Positions 19,327 to 29,367 of a stretch of DNA of 64,000 nt are shown here, piece by piece. The translations under genes were made by a program, and so were the position numbers. Location of the stretch: the NCBI RefSeq assembly GCF_030813055.1, contig NZ_JAUSTW010000005.1:310001-374000 (forward strand), read 5' to 3'. The number at the start of each line of letters is the position of its first letter. Position 1 is the stretch's first letter. The notes below the pieces were generated by a model that saw only the letters and a program-made list of their open reading frames with translations, was not told where the DNA came from and searched no databases. The stretch is from Neobacillus ginsengisoli. Its GTDB lineage: Bacteria > Bacillota > Bacilli > Bacillales_B > DSM-18226.

Positions 19327-20406
19327 TCAGAAGTAAATAGCTTCTCCTGTTTTAGAAGACTCATAGATAGCTTCCAAAATTTCAGAAACAACAACAGCTT
19401 GTTCAGGCAAGACAACAGGATCCGTATCATTCACAACCGATTCAATCCATAATCTTGCTTCCAGTTCAGCATCACTTTCAGCTTCCCCATTAAAAAAGGC
19501 AACTCCGCTAGTATTTAACATGACACTGTTCGTATATAAGCGACTGTTCTTTTCGCCGTTAAAACGCAAACCGTTGTCCATATCTGCTCCACCGAGCGTT
19601 CCGCAAAGTGTGCATTTGGCTTCTTTTTCATCAAGAATATTCAAAGCCCAGCTTGTTTCAAGAACGATGGTTGCACCATTTTTCATTTGGATCATGGCAA
19701 ATGCAGAATCTTCCACCGTAAATTCCTCTGGATTCCACGAACCAAAGGCATTAGCAGCATTTTCCGTTTCTGCTAATTTACGATGTGACTTTCCCAGTAC
19801 CACTTTAGGTTCGTAATTGTTCATTGCCCAAAGTGTCAAATCCAATGCGTGTGTTCCGATATCGATAAGCGGTCCTCCGCCTTGTTTTTCTTCATCCAAA
19901 AACACCCCCCAGGTTGGAACCGCACGTCTTCGTATGGCATGAGCCTTAGCAAAGTAGATTTCACCAAGTTCTCCTGCTTCACAGACTCCCTTTAAATATC
20001 GGCTGTCTGGGCGGAAACGGTTGTTATAGCCGACGGTTAATTTCTTACCTTTACGTTTCGCTGCTTCTACCATGCGCCTGGCATCAGCAGCTGTTTTAGC
20101 CATAGGTTTTTCACACATAACATGCTTCCCTGATTCAAGCCCCGCTATGGAAATGTCTGCGTGTGAATCGTTCGGCGTACAAACATGAATCACATCGATG
20201 GTGGAATCTTTCAATAGCTCCTTGTAGTCTTCGTATACTTTTGCATCAGGAGTTCCGAAATCAGCTGCCGCTTTTTGTGCTCGTTCAGCAATAACATCAC
20301 AGAATGCCACCATTTCTACATTTTCTAATTTTGCAAGGCTCGGCATATGCTTGCCGCCTGCAATACCTCCACAGCCAATAATTGCTACTTTAACCTTTTT
20401 TGACAT
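19327..20406 (-). CDS. Gfo/Idh/MocA family oxidoreductase
   Basis: NAD(P)-dependent dehydrogenase of about 359 residues. VAIIGCGGIAGGKHMPSL is the Rossmann start, MCEKPMAKTAADARRM near 97 the EKP motif, and GGGPLIDIGTHALDLTLWAM near 182 the conserved D-x-G-x-H region with the probable catalytic His. The ATG at 20406 follows AGGAGGAACC; the frame opens one codon earlier with a TTG. It is transcribed with the upstream Gfo/Idh/MocA gene (75-base gap) and followed by a terminator. Such pairs often act in sequence on oxidised sugars; the substrate is not known. Confidence 0.88.
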   Translation of the reverse strand: MSKKVKVAIIGCGGIAGGKHMPSLAKLENVEMVAFCDVIAERAQKAAADFGTPDAKVYEDYKELLKDSTIDVIHVCTPNDSHADISIAGLESGKHVMCEKPMAKTAADARRMVEAAKRKGKKLTVGYNNRFRPDSRYLKGVCEAGELGEIYFAKAHAIRRRAVPTWGVFLDEEKQGGGPLIDIGTHALDLTLWAMNNYEPKVVLGKSHRKLAETENAANAFGSWNPEEFTVEDSAFAMIQMKNGATIVLETSWALNILDEKEAKCTLCGTLGGADMDNGLRFNGEKNSRLYTNSVMLNTSGVAFFNGEAESDAELEARLWIESVVNDTDPVVLPEQAVVVSEILEAIYESSKTGEAIYF

Positions 20407-20481
20407 CAATGGTTCCTCCTCTTCATAATCTCTTATTCTCTAATTTACCTCAAAAAATTTTACACTTTTGTTATCGTCTCA

Positions 20482-21492
20482 TTACTGATTTTCTAATTCA
20501 GAAACTACCACTCTACAACCTATTTCATTGGATAACGCAGAAACTTCGTTAATAAGAGTTAAATTACGTACATCCTCTCTTGTAATGGATGGTACAGCAT
20601 CCCCATTTATTGCCTGTACCCATTGGTCCATCGCTGAATTCAATCGGGCTGGCAATCCTTCCGGAACGACCCATCCCTCTTTCGGTATCCGACTACTTTT
20701 AATACGAATTTGATCATCCTTGATCAGCAACGTTCCTTCCGTTCCGTAAACTTCAAGTTGAAACGGACTTCCAAAAGATAGAAATCCCGTTTCAATTGTT
20801 CCTAGTGCCCCTGATTCATACTCCACAAGAACCACTGCATTATCTTCAACTTCATAACCATTTGTGTGTTGAAATCTTGCTGTTACAGCTTTTGCTTTTC
20901 CTGCGAGCCGGTTCGTCAAATAAATCGGATGTGCCCCCAAATCCACTAAAGCACCACCACCGCACTGTTCACGGTTAAAGAAATGAGCAGGCAGCCATCC
21001 GGTAGTCTTATCCTGTGTAGGTACAGCCCCATTATGAGCAAGGCGGCAGCGAATTCCCGTCATACTTCCAATCAGCCCTTGGTCCACCACTTCCTGTGCA
21101 TAGAGGTAGTAAGGTTCTGTTAATCTCGGTAAAGACACCATGAGCTGAACGTTTGTTTCCTCAACGACAGCAAAAATCTCATCACAATCCTGAGTGGAAA
21201 GTGCTAACACCTTTTCAGTAAAAATATGCTTTTTTTGCTTAGCCGCAGCAATAATTACTTCTTTATGTAGATTCGTAGGGGTGTTTACGATTACTGCATC
21301 AATAGATGAATTGGCTAGAACCTCCAGTAAATTCGGTTCAAATGGCACTCCCAGCTGTTCTGCCCACTCCCTGCCTCTTTTTTCATCTTCATCCCACACC
21401 ATTTGAATAGAAAGTAACTCATTTTTTGTTGCTTGTTTTGCATAATCTTCTGCATGAACATGCCATTTACTTAATAGGGCTACATTAATCAT
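20482..21492 (-). CDS. Gfo/Idh/MocA family oxidoreductase
   Basis: A 336-residue dehydrogenase with an atypical N-terminus, MINVALLSKWHVHAEDYAKQ, that lacks the usual GxGxxG; the nucleotide-binding loop reads LLSKWHVHA. The later motifs are normal: FTEKVLALSTQD (EKV instead of EKP) and GGGALVDLGAHPIYLTNRLAG with the conserved His. The changed loop and EKV suggest a divergent or structural member rather than a standard dehydrogenase. It precedes the gene at 19327 on the same transcript. The ATG follows GGAGGAATAAAG. Function uncertain. Confidence 0.8.
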   Translation of the reverse strand: MINVALLSKWHVHAEDYAKQATKNELLSIQMVWDEDEKRGREWAEQLGVPFEPNLLEVLANSSIDAVIVNTPTNLHKEVIIAAAKQKKHIFTEKVLALSTQDCDEIFAVVEETNVQLMVSLPRLTEPYYLYAQEVVDQGLIGSMTGIRCRLAHNGAVPTQDKTTGWLPAHFFNREQCGGGALVDLGAHPIYLTNRLAGKAKAVTARFQHTNGYEVEDNAVVLVEYESGALGTIETGFLSFGSPFQLEVYGTEGTLLIKDDQIRIKSSRIPKEGWVVPEGLPARLNSAMDQWVQAINGDAVPSITREDVRNLTLINEVSALSNEIGCRVVVSELENQ

Positions 21493-21670
21493 AAACTTTA
21501 TTCCTCCATTCTATTTTGCTACTACTATCTTATTTGTTAATCATCTTACCTTTTAGTAATATGTGACTTTTTCCCTCTCCTAAATGGGGAATATAGATAG
21601 GGAATTTTTTAGTTTTAATGGGAGATTTATTGGAGTTATTATAAACCGATTAGCATACTTAGCGGTTTTC

Positions 21671-22783
21671 CTACATATTAAGGCTGCAAGTTGAATTTCC
21701 TTTTACCAAACTTGCGGGAACGTACTCTTTTATATATGACCATTCTCCATCGACCATTTCTAATAGTCTCGTAAGTGCCATACTTCCAATTTGGTCTTCT
21801 TCTTGCTTTAGGTGTGTGAAAATAAAGCCTGTTAAAGTATTTCCTGGTTCGTCAAAACAAAGGATCGATATATCTTCTGGTACTCGGCGTCCGAGATTTT
21901 CTATAGCTCTCTTTGCCAGTAAGGCGATATGATATTCTAGAGCAAATAAGGCCGTAATTTCAGGGTGTTTCTTTAAATACTTGGTAATGACTTCAACATC
22001 TTGTTCAAGGGTTTCTCCAGGAACTGAAAGGGTACTCTTTAATTTCGTGCACCAGAAATCACGGTTTACCATTGAGTTTCGTTCAGCATAAGCCTGAAAA
22101 ATCCCATCAAAACGGTCTTTAATTGTTGTGGTCTCAATCGTTCTTGGTGATAAAACACCGATTTGTTCATGGCCTAATTCAAACAAATAATTCATTCCCA
22201 TCTTTGCTGCATTGACATTATCGGTGGAAATAGCTGTTGCAGCAACTCCTTTAAATGAACGGTCAATTAAAACTAATGGAAATTTATTCACCACCATTTT
22301 TAAAATTTCTGAGCTAAAGTGTTCTGCTTGAGCAGGATAAATAATCATTCCGTCAACTCCGTACTCGAGTAACTCTTTTATAATTTTCTCTTCTTTTTCG
22401 GGCAAACCGAATGACTGCTTTAAGATGATTAAACATTGTCCTTCCGATGCAATCTCAATACTTGATATAAGTTTGGAAGAATAACTATCGTCAAAATTTG
22501 TTACAATTAGACCAAATAAAGGTTTACGATAGGAAGTAGTTGGGGATATATTATTAACTTCTTTATATTGAGAAACAAACGTTCCCTTACCTTGTTGTCG
22601 ATACACAATTCCCTCTTCAACTAATTTCTCCAACGCTTTCTTGCTAGTAATTCGACTAATTTTAAATGAGTTTGTCAGCTCTTTTTCTGAAGGAATCCGA
22701 TCACCAGGTTTGTAAATCCCACCTAAGATTTCATGCTTTAACGATCGGTAAACCTTTTCATATAATGCTATTATATTCCCCAC
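21671..22783 (-). CDS. GntR-type winged helix fused to LacI-type sugar-sensor domain
   Basis: Transcription regulator of the AraR type. The GntR helix-turn-helix begins IIALYEKVYRSLKHEI with KPGDRIPSEKEL and SRITSKKALEKL, followed by a periplasmic-binding-protein-like sensor (GLIVTNFDDSYSSKL, GVDGMIIYPAQAEHF, FPLVLIDRSFKG). I place the start at GTG 22783, since the longer frame from 22831 translates the terminator hairpin of the upstream mannosidase gene (22803-22828). It is a close paralogue of the regulator at 29533 and probably responds to a mannoside-type sugar. It lies between the second mannosidase and the Gfo/Idh/MocA pair. Confidence 0.85.
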   Translation of the reverse strand: MGNIIALYEKVYRSLKHEILGGIYKPGDRIPSEKELTNSFKISRITSKKALEKLVEEGIVYRQQGKGTFVSQYKEVNNISPTTSYRKPLFGLIVTNFDDSYSSKLISSIEIASEGQCLIILKQSFGLPEKEEKIIKELLEYGVDGMIIYPAQAEHFSSEILKMVVNKFPLVLIDRSFKGVAATAISTDNVNAAKMGMNYLFELGHEQIGVLSPRTIETTTIKDRFDGIFQAYAERNSMVNRDFWCTKLKSTLSVPGETLEQDVEVITKYLKKHPEITALFALEYHIALLAKRAIENLGRRVPEDISILCFDEPGNTLTGFIFTHLKQEEDQIGSMALTRLLEMVDGEWSYIKEYVPASLVKGNSTCSLNM

Positions 22784-22802
22784 CCCCAAACTACCTTCTA
22801 TT

Positions 22803-22828
22803 CCAAAAAAGGGGGCTCCCCTTTTTGG
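22803..22828 (-). terminator. Terminator of the ABC-transporter/mannosidase operon
   Basis: GGGG / CCCC core extended by AAAAA / TTTTT and CC / GG, with T-runs. It lies 9 bases after the stop at 22837 and overlaps the 5' extension of the regulator frame. Confidence 0.7.
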
Positions 22829-22836
22829 CATGTTTT

Positions 22837-25800
22837 CTACAATTCTATTTTGACAATGAACGTCTTAATCTCATATGGTTTAATGTGAAAAGAAAATTCC
22901 TCATTCTCTCTTTTTTCTGATATGCATCTTTCTAATAAGTCACTTTCCTGCCAAGATTTTATATTGAAATCACTCGTTATCTCCACTGTGCCTCGTTCAC
23001 CGGCAAACTCATGTAATCGGATAATAACACAATCGTCGTTTTCTCCTTTTTTAACAGCATCCACCATAACATTCTGTGCGTTAACGCTAAACAACGAAAA
23101 ACTTTGCGTCTGGCCTTCCACGTATGTCAAAGGATTATTTAGTTCCCATGCATGCTGGACCGTATTTCCTTCAAACCAGCTACCACTATGAGGCAATAAG
23201 GAATAGGTAAACAAATGCTCACCTTGATCAGCTTCAATATCTGGATAAGTAGCAGATTTTAACAGTGTAAGCCTCATCACATTATCTTTTATATCGTGTC
23301 CGTACTTACAATCATTTAGTAAGCTTACTCCATATCCTCTTTCTGATAAGTCAGCCCATTGATGACCGACTGATTCAAAGCGGGCGTAATCCCAGCTGGT
23401 ATTCCAATGAGTTGGGCGTTTTACATTTCCATATTGAATATCAAACGTAGCCTCTGTTGAACGAACTTCTACAGGGAATGCTACCTTTAACAATTGATTT
23501 CGATCATGCCAGTCGATTTTTGTCTCAAAATCAATCCGCGGATTGTTCGCATACAAGACCATTTTCTGATTGATTCTCGAGTTTGCGTATGCCCATGAAA
23601 ATTCTATCACACAACGAATGGGGCCATTTTCAATGACTTTGCTTTCTTGTAAAGCCAAAATCTCTTTCATTTTTTCTTGATAAAAAATATCGATGTCCCA
23701 TGCATCATATTGCATCGGTTTATCTTCAAAAACCTGGAACACATTCCCACGGGCATTAGGAGCTAAAACATTCCTATAGTTTTGCCTGTCATATATTTTC
23801 GTTAGCTGCCCATTCTCATTCCACGAAATCTCATAATAGTTGGAAGAAACACTATTGCCAGAAACGTTGAAGGATGAAGCAGTTTCACTTGGTCCCTTTT
23901 CATAAAAAATAGAGCCTTTTCCTAGTGAAGGTACTTGATCTATATTCACGAGCCATTCTCCATCAGCCGTTTGTTGGGCTTCAAGTACCTCTCCTGTCTC
24001 CTTCTTCCACAATAATTCTCCGTTTGTTTTCGTGTTTATTTTAACTGTATCATTTCGCTTCCACGAAGAAGAATTATAAATTGTGATCGATTGCTGACCA
24101 GTATTTACTGCCAAGGATTGAGAAGCATTATTCCAAGAATGAGAAGCCAACTCATATGCTTGTGCATACTCAAGCTTACTGTCTTCATATACCTCTCGAA
24201 TCGATGATCCTGGAATGATATCATGGAATTGGTTCCTCAGGACAATTTTCCAACTATCTTCTAATTCTTGTGCAGGATATGCCTCCCATTTTCCTGAAAG
24301 AACACTGTTAAAGGTAGTAAGCCATTCAGTTTCACGTAGAAGCAGCTCCATTTTACGGTTCATTCGTTTATTATATGCCTGAGAGGTATATGTTCCCCTG
24401 TGATACTCAAGATAGAGCTCTCCATCCCATGTATGAACATATTGGTCTGTTTTATTCACGGTTTCATGCAGGCGGTTAAAGAATTCATCTGTCCTGCCTG
24501 TCTTAACAGATGGCAACCCCGGCATCTTATCTAATTTTCTTCTCATTTCTAACATTTCACGATTAACGCCGCCCCCGCCGTCTCCATATCCATAGGAAAG
24601 TAATAACTCTTGGTTTACAGCTTTATCACGATATGCCTCCCAAATCCCCTTTACGGACCGTGGGGTAATTCGCCCGTTGTATGTATAGAACCAGTATTCA
24701 TCCTCAGGAGTAGTGACAAAATGAGTTAAAATCTCTGTTCCATCGATTCCTCTCCATTTAAAGGTATCATGGGGCATTTTATTAAATTGGCTCCAGCTGA
24801 TTTTTGTGGTCATAAATGTTTTAATGCCTGACTTCACCAAAATTTGCGGAAGTGCCCAACTGTATCCGAATACATCTGGAAGCCATAAATATTCACATTC
24901 CTTCCCAAAGTTTTCCCGGAAGAATTTTGTACCTAACAGCAATTGACGGACCAGTGATTCACCTGATGTTAGATTACAATCCGCTTCCAGCCACATTCCA
25001 CCTTCCGTTTCCCAACGGCCTTCTTGAACTCTTTTTTCAATTTGCTTAAAAATTTCCGGATAATCCTTTTTAATATAATCATATAGTTGAGGCTGGGTTT
25101 GTAAAAAAACGTAATCGGGATATTGTTCCATTAAACGGAGCACCGTTGAAAACGATCGTGCTGCTTTTTCCCTAGTATGCTTCAAGCGCCACAGCCAGGC
25201 TACATCAATATGAGTGTGTCCAATAGCGATTACAGTAACAGGATAATTTTTCGGAATTTGCTCTATATCTTCACTTAATCCCAATTGTGCTTGATAGAGG
25301 GAATCATAGAAACTTCCTGTGCCTGGGTAAGACCAATCAACCGATAAGAAAGCCTTGTCTAATGCTTTTAATAAGGTTTGCCTTTCAGGCTGAGTCTCCT
25401 CTAAATACTTAACCGTCTCTAAAGCCGCCCTTGCGGTATAATAAAGATCATCTACCTTTTCATCAAGACATGCGATAAAAGCCGTTTTCAATTGGTGTTC
25501 CTGGATTGTCGGCTTACCTCCACCTTCAAGTCCAGACCAGAGCCTAAAACACAACTCAATTGTCGTGCCTGCTAATTTTCCATCTAAAAACACTTCCTGA
25601 TGATTCATATCCACGCCTTGATAGGGCTCTCCATTAAGATAGAGCAGCGATTCAAATCCTGAATTTCCGCCTCCACCTGTTTTTCCGAAGTCAAATAAAC
25701 CTAAGACGGTACGTCCCTGCCACTCCGATGGGATCTCCACCTTTACACGAAGCCATAGATAGCGGTCGCGTCCCTGCCAACGATCACCTACTTGAAAAGT

Positions 25801-25950
25801 TTGCCAAGTACCTTCAGATGGAGGACGCGACCCAACTGCCCCCTCTTCATCCTCCATTGATTGAAACGAACTAATGGAAACAACTTCTCGATACCGGTAC
25901 CTATCTAATTCTTTGATACGTGCGGCTAATTTTTCTTCCGTCCAAAACAT
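22837..25950 (-). CDS. Alpha-mannosidase, glycoside hydrolase family 38 (2C1 type)
   Basis: Cytosolic alpha-mannosidase of 1037 residues with the architecture of the 2C1/vacuolar branch: an N-terminal domain of about 230 residues, then VIAIGHTHIDVAWLWRLKHT (His247, Asp249), WLEADCNLTSGES and YLWLPDVFGYSWALP with the nucleophile Asp359, and beta domains to the end. It releases mannose from small mannosides or oligosaccharides. No signal peptide. It is the last gene of the operon SBP-permease-permease-mannosidase (21-base gap to the permease). It differs clearly from the GH38 enzyme at 16078, so the two likely handle different linkages or aglycones. Confidence 0.92.
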   Translation of the reverse strand: MFWTEEKLAARIKELDRYRYREVVSISSFQSMEDEEGAVGSRPPSEGTWQTFQVGDRWQGRDRYLWLRVKVEIPSEWQGRTVLGLFDFGKTGGGGNSGFESLLYLNGEPYQGVDMNHQEVFLDGKLAGTTIELCFRLWSGLEGGGKPTIQEHQLKTAFIACLDEKVDDLYYTARAALETVKYLEETQPERQTLLKALDKAFLSVDWSYPGTGSFYDSLYQAQLGLSEDIEQIPKNYPVTVIAIGHTHIDVAWLWRLKHTREKAARSFSTVLRLMEQYPDYVFLQTQPQLYDYIKKDYPEIFKQIEKRVQEGRWETEGGMWLEADCNLTSGESLVRQLLLGTKFFRENFGKECEYLWLPDVFGYSWALPQILVKSGIKTFMTTKISWSQFNKMPHDTFKWRGIDGTEILTHFVTTPEDEYWFYTYNGRITPRSVKGIWEAYRDKAVNQELLLSYGYGDGGGGVNREMLEMRRKLDKMPGLPSVKTGRTDEFFNRLHETVNKTDQYVHTWDGELYLEYHRGTYTSQAYNKRMNRKMELLLRETEWLTTFNSVLSGKWEAYPAQELEDSWKIVLRNQFHDIIPGSSIREVYEDSKLEYAQAYELASHSWNNASQSLAVNTGQQSITIYNSSSWKRNDTVKINTKTNGELLWKKETGEVLEAQQTADGEWLVNIDQVPSLGKGSIFYEKGPSETASSFNVSGNSVSSNYYEISWNENGQLTKIYDRQNYRNVLAPNARGNVFQVFEDKPMQYDAWDIDIFYQEKMKEILALQESKVIENGPIRCVIEFSWAYANSRINQKMVLYANNPRIDFETKIDWHDRNQLLKVAFPVEVRSTEATFDIQYGNVKRPTHWNTSWDYARFESVGHQWADLSERGYGVSLLNDCKYGHDIKDNVMRLTLLKSATYPDIEADQGEHLFTYSLLPHSGSWFEGNTVQHAWELNNPLTYVEGQTQSFSLFSVNAQNVMVDAVKKGENDDCVIIRLHEFAGERGTVEITSDFNIKSWQESDLLERCISEKRENEEFSFHIKPYEIKTFIVKIEL

Positions 25951-25971
25951 GGTTATCTCCTCCTAGAACCT

Positions 25972-26811
25972 TTATCCCTTGGTTCCACCACTAAAGTTAA
26001 ATCCAGTCGACATGAATCGTTGTGAAATGATGTACAAGATGACAGCTGGAAGTGTATAGATAAACGAGAATGCGGCCAATTGTCCATATTGGACCATCCC
26101 GTATTGTCCGAAGAACTGATAAATACTTACAGATGCAGGTAATTTTGCTGGGCTTTGAATTAAAATGAATGGGACAAAAAAGTTACCCCAGCTTCCTGAA
26201 AAGGTAAAGATTCCAACCGTAAAGATTCCCGGAAGCATTAAAGGTGTTACCACTCTGCGTAACGTTTGCAATATGGAAGCCCCGTCTACCCAAGCGGCCT
26301 CTTCTAACTCCAAGGGAACAGCATCCATAAAGTTTTTCATAATCCAAATAGCATAAGGGAGAGACGATGCCGTCAGAAAAATCATGGTCCAAAAGATTGA
26401 ATCCTGCAATTTGAAGTACACAAACATTTCATATACTGGAACCATCACCGCTGTAATAGGAAGTCCAGTCGCAAATAAAATCGTATACAAAAATGGTTTT
26501 TTATAGGTTAATTGATACCTTGACAGCGGATAGGCCGCTAGAGCAGCGATGATTACAACAAGAATTGCTTGACCTAATGAAAGAACCACTCCATTTGCAA
26601 AGGCCTGAATGTTTGCTGGATTATGGAAGATCGATACAAAGTTATTCAATGTCACTTGTTTGGGAAGTGCTGCTGTTAACGATGCATGATCATCAAACGA
26701 AGCAAATATCATCCACAATAGCGGAACGATAAATAATAAGCCTATGATAGTCAAAATGATGTATGGTATTATTCGTGCTGCTACATATCTGTTCCATTTC
26801 AAGGTTTTCAC
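25972..26811 (-). CDS. ABC sugar transporter permease (MalG-like)
   Basis: A 279-residue inner-membrane permease with six hydrophobic segments, of the CUT1 carbohydrate family. The EAA loop that contacts the ATPase is LEEAAWVDGASILQTLRRVV near 185-205. It pairs with the MalF-like protein just upstream (18-base gap). No ATPase gene is present in the window, so it probably uses a shared MsmX-type ATPase, as CUT1 systems in Bacillus do (known for the group, inferred here). Confidence 0.92.
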   Translation of the reverse strand: MKTLKWNRYVAARIIPYIILTIIGLLFIVPLLWMIFASFDDHASLTAALPKQVTLNNFVSIFHNPANIQAFANGVVLSLGQAILVVIIAALAAYPLSRYQLTYKKPFLYTILFATGLPITAVMVPVYEMFVYFKLQDSIFWTMIFLTASSLPYAIWIMKNFMDAVPLELEEAAWVDGASILQTLRRVVTPLMLPGIFTVGIFTFSGSWGNFFVPFILIQSPAKLPASVSIYQFFGQYGMVQYGQLAAFSFIYTLPAVILYIISQRFMSTGFNFSGGTKG

Positions 26812-26829
26812 TAGATTCCCTCCTTCACC

Positions 26830-27747
26830 TTACAAATCAACTTTGGATACTTTGATGTAACCAACACTAAAAATAATGCCAATTAATAATAGAATTAGAG
26901 AAATCGCTGTACCATACCCCAGTTGATAACTTGAAAATGCAGCTTGATACATATAAATCGGAAGTGTTTCGGTCGACGTCCCTGGACCACCACCTGTTAA
27001 GGCGTAGATCAACGTAAACAATCCTAATGTTTGTAGTGTGATTAAAACCATGTTCGTCACGATTGAACTTCGAATCATCGGTAACGTAATACGCCATAGA
27101 CGCTGCCAACCGCCTGCTCCATCAATCATTGCAGCTTCTTGGATTTCTTTTGGAACATCGCCTAAAGCCGCTTGATATACCAACATCGAAAACGCCGTAC
27201 CATGCCAAATGTTCGCAATAACGACACTTACCATTGGAAAACTTGTCAGCCAATGAATCGGCTTGATTCCAAGCCATCCTAGCATGACGTTTGCTGTTCC
27301 TTGGTCATTTAAAAAAGCAAACCAAATGAATGCTACGACAATTTCAGGAGTGACCCAACCCGCAATGACCAAGGTACCGATAATACTCCGGAACCATTGC
27401 TTCTTCTCATTAATCAACAAGGCAATAATTAAGCCAAGCACCTGTTGTCCGATGATAGCTGATAATATCAAAAACACAATTGTATTGATGACGCTTATAC
27501 GAAAACTTGGATCGGCAAACATAGAGGTGAAGTTTTGGAATCCAATGAACTGCGTATGTGCCGAGGCTGCTCCTGTTAACGACATATTCGTAAAAGCATA
27601 ATAGAATGTAAGAGCAATAGGGAGGAAGAAAAAAACGAGCAACAAAAGCCATGTCGGTAGTAAAAACAAGGCAGCTCGGAATGAATCGTTTCCCTTCAGT
27701 TTTGAGCGCGATTTCCTTGTAACGGTTTTTTCAACGACCACTTCCAT
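26830..27747 (-). CDS. ABC sugar transporter permease (MalF-like)
   Basis: A 305-residue CUT1 permease. A positively charged N-terminus (TRKSRSKLKG) precedes six membrane segments beginning FRAALFLLPTWLLLLVFFFL. The EAA loop is IQEAAMIDGAGGWQRLWRIT near 205-225. It works as heterodimer with the MalG-like partner and receives substrate from the lipoprotein encoded 63 bases upstream. Confidence 0.92.
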   Translation of the reverse strand: MEVVVEKTVTRKSRSKLKGNDSFRAALFLLPTWLLLLVFFFLPIALTFYYAFTNMSLTGAASAHTQFIGFQNFTSMFADPSFRISVINTIVFLILSAIIGQQVLGLIIALLINEKKQWFRSIIGTLVIAGWVTPEIVVAFIWFAFLNDQGTANVMLGWLGIKPIHWLTSFPMVSVVIANIWHGTAFSMLVYQAALGDVPKEIQEAAMIDGAGGWQRLWRITLPMIRSSIVTNMVLITLQTLGLFTLIYALTGGGPGTSTETLPIYMYQAAFSSYQLGYGTAISLILLLIGIIFSVGYIKVSKVDL

Positions 27748-27810
27748 ACCTTATCCTCCTTTATTGGAACGGCAACGCCGGAGTATTCCAGCGTTGCTTC
27801 GTACTCTAAA

Positions 27811-29208
27811 TTATTTGGTCACGGTGTTACTTGCTCCTACAATACGCTGAACGTCCGCTGCATATTGATCCATAGCTTGCTGTGGTGTAGCTGCTCCTGT
27901 AGCAACGGACTCTACTGCCGTTTGAATGGCTGTAGAAACAGATGGGTATTGAGGGTTAGCTGGTCGGAAATGGGTGAATTTTGTAAACTGAGTTGCAGCG
28001 GCGAATGCTTGACCTGGTGCATTTGCATAGTCAGGATCTGCTGCGACGTCATTACGAGGCGATAGGTTCCCTTGATGTACGTCGTACCACTGATCATTTT
28101 CTTTGTTAACAGCGTATTCGATAAATTGCGCTGCTAAATCTTTATTTTTGGCCAATTTCGAAATGGAGAGTGCCCAACCACCAGACATGGAGGTAAAACC
28201 AGGTGATTGTCCATTTTGTGTCGGCATGGCTGCTAATTGATAGGTTTTTGTTCCATCTGGCCAAGCTGCAGCACCGCCCTTTTGCCAAGATCCCGGTACC
28301 CAGTTACCATCAAGAGCCATAGCGATTTGTTCTTTTGGCATCAATTGTTGGGATTCTGTATTTCCTGCCTGCCCATTCAACACTTGGGATAATTGCGGTC
28401 CTAAGCCTGTTGAATAGAGTGTGTGAATGAAATTGAGAGAATCCAAGAATCCTTGACTTTTCACAACCCATTTTTTAGAGGAATCATCATATAATGTGTC
28501 GTTTGTTCCGTATAGCAGCATCTCAAACGTTTGCATGGTGGTTGCTTCACCGGTTGCTTTTCCTACTTGTGCCCAAAACGGAATCACACCAGGGGCTTTT
28601 TCTTTAATTGTTTTTGCTGCAGTTAAAACATCGTCCCAGTTTTTCGGTGCAAATGGAACTGGCAGCCCTGCTTTTTTGAAGAGATTCACGTTATACCAAA
28701 TCCCACGTGTATCCGTACTGTAAGGTACTCCATATACATTACCGTCACTACCCGTGCTTCCCGCTTTCATTGCATCGCTAAACTGCGACCAATCAGACCA
28801 CTTGTTTACATAATCATTCAATGGAGAGAGGTATCCTGCGGAAGCATCTGAATTGATGAGGAAAGTATCTTCTGTAACAACATCGGGTGCGGTACCTTCA
28901 GATTTCATCATCAAATCGATCTTTGTATAGAAATCGTTTTCAGATGCTTGGATCGGCTCTAATTGAATGTTTACACCTTTGTGATCTTTTTCAAAACCGG
29001 CCTTTGCTTTTTTCAACCATTCTTCCGACCAGATTGGCGGTGCTCCAAATTGCTGATATGCTACTTTAATGACCTTATTATTCGATGATTGATTTGTGGC
29101 TGAACTTGAAGTTTGCTGACTATTTCCGCATGCTGTTAAAGCTGCCGCAGATAAAGGTAATGCTGTGAGCATCATAACTTTAAGGCCTTTTTTCCATACA
29201 GATTTCAT
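27811..29208 (-). CDS. ABC sugar-binding lipoprotein
   Basis: Extracellular solute-binding protein family 1, about 465 residues. The signal peptide MKSVWKKGLKVMMLTALPLS is followed by the lipobox LTAC, so it is lipid-anchored at that Cys, followed by a Ser/Asn-rich linker. The mature part has the SBP family layout (IKVAYQQFGAPPIWSEEWLKK, GVPYSTDTRGIWYNVNLFKK, MALDGNWVPGSW). The ATG at 29208 follows GAGGGGATTCAA; the frame is open five codons earlier. It is the first gene of the operon, downstream of a cre box. The ligand is probably a mannoside, judged from the mannosidase in the same operon. Confidence 0.92.
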   Translation of the reverse strand: MKSVWKKGLKVMMLTALPLSAAALTACGNSQQTSSSATNQSSNNKVIKVAYQQFGAPPIWSEEWLKKAKAGFEKDHKGVNIQLEPIQASENDFYTKIDLMMKSEGTAPDVVTEDTFLINSDASAGYLSPLNDYVNKWSDWSQFSDAMKAGSTGSDGNVYGVPYSTDTRGIWYNVNLFKKAGLPVPFAPKNWDDVLTAAKTIKEKAPGVIPFWAQVGKATGEATTMQTFEMLLYGTNDTLYDDSSKKWVVKSQGFLDSLNFIHTLYSTGLGPQLSQVLNGQAGNTESQQLMPKEQIAMALDGNWVPGSWQKGGAAAWPDGTKTYQLAAMPTQNGQSPGFTSMSGGWALSISKLAKNKDLAAQFIEYAVNKENDQWYDVHQGNLSPRNDVAADPDYANAPGQAFAAATQFTKFTHFRPANPQYPSVSTAIQTAVESVATGAATPQQAMDQYAADVQRIVGASNTVTK

Positions 29209-29367
29209 TTGAATCCCCCTCATAAATTATTTTTCAAATAAGATGTCGGTGGCAGACAAACATCAATTCTAACCACTTAAAACCATTCAGTATTAAAGCC
29301 ATATCAACTCCTTTTTACCATTTTTTATGTAAAGAAGGACTAGGTAGCCCTCTTTGACAAACCAAAA

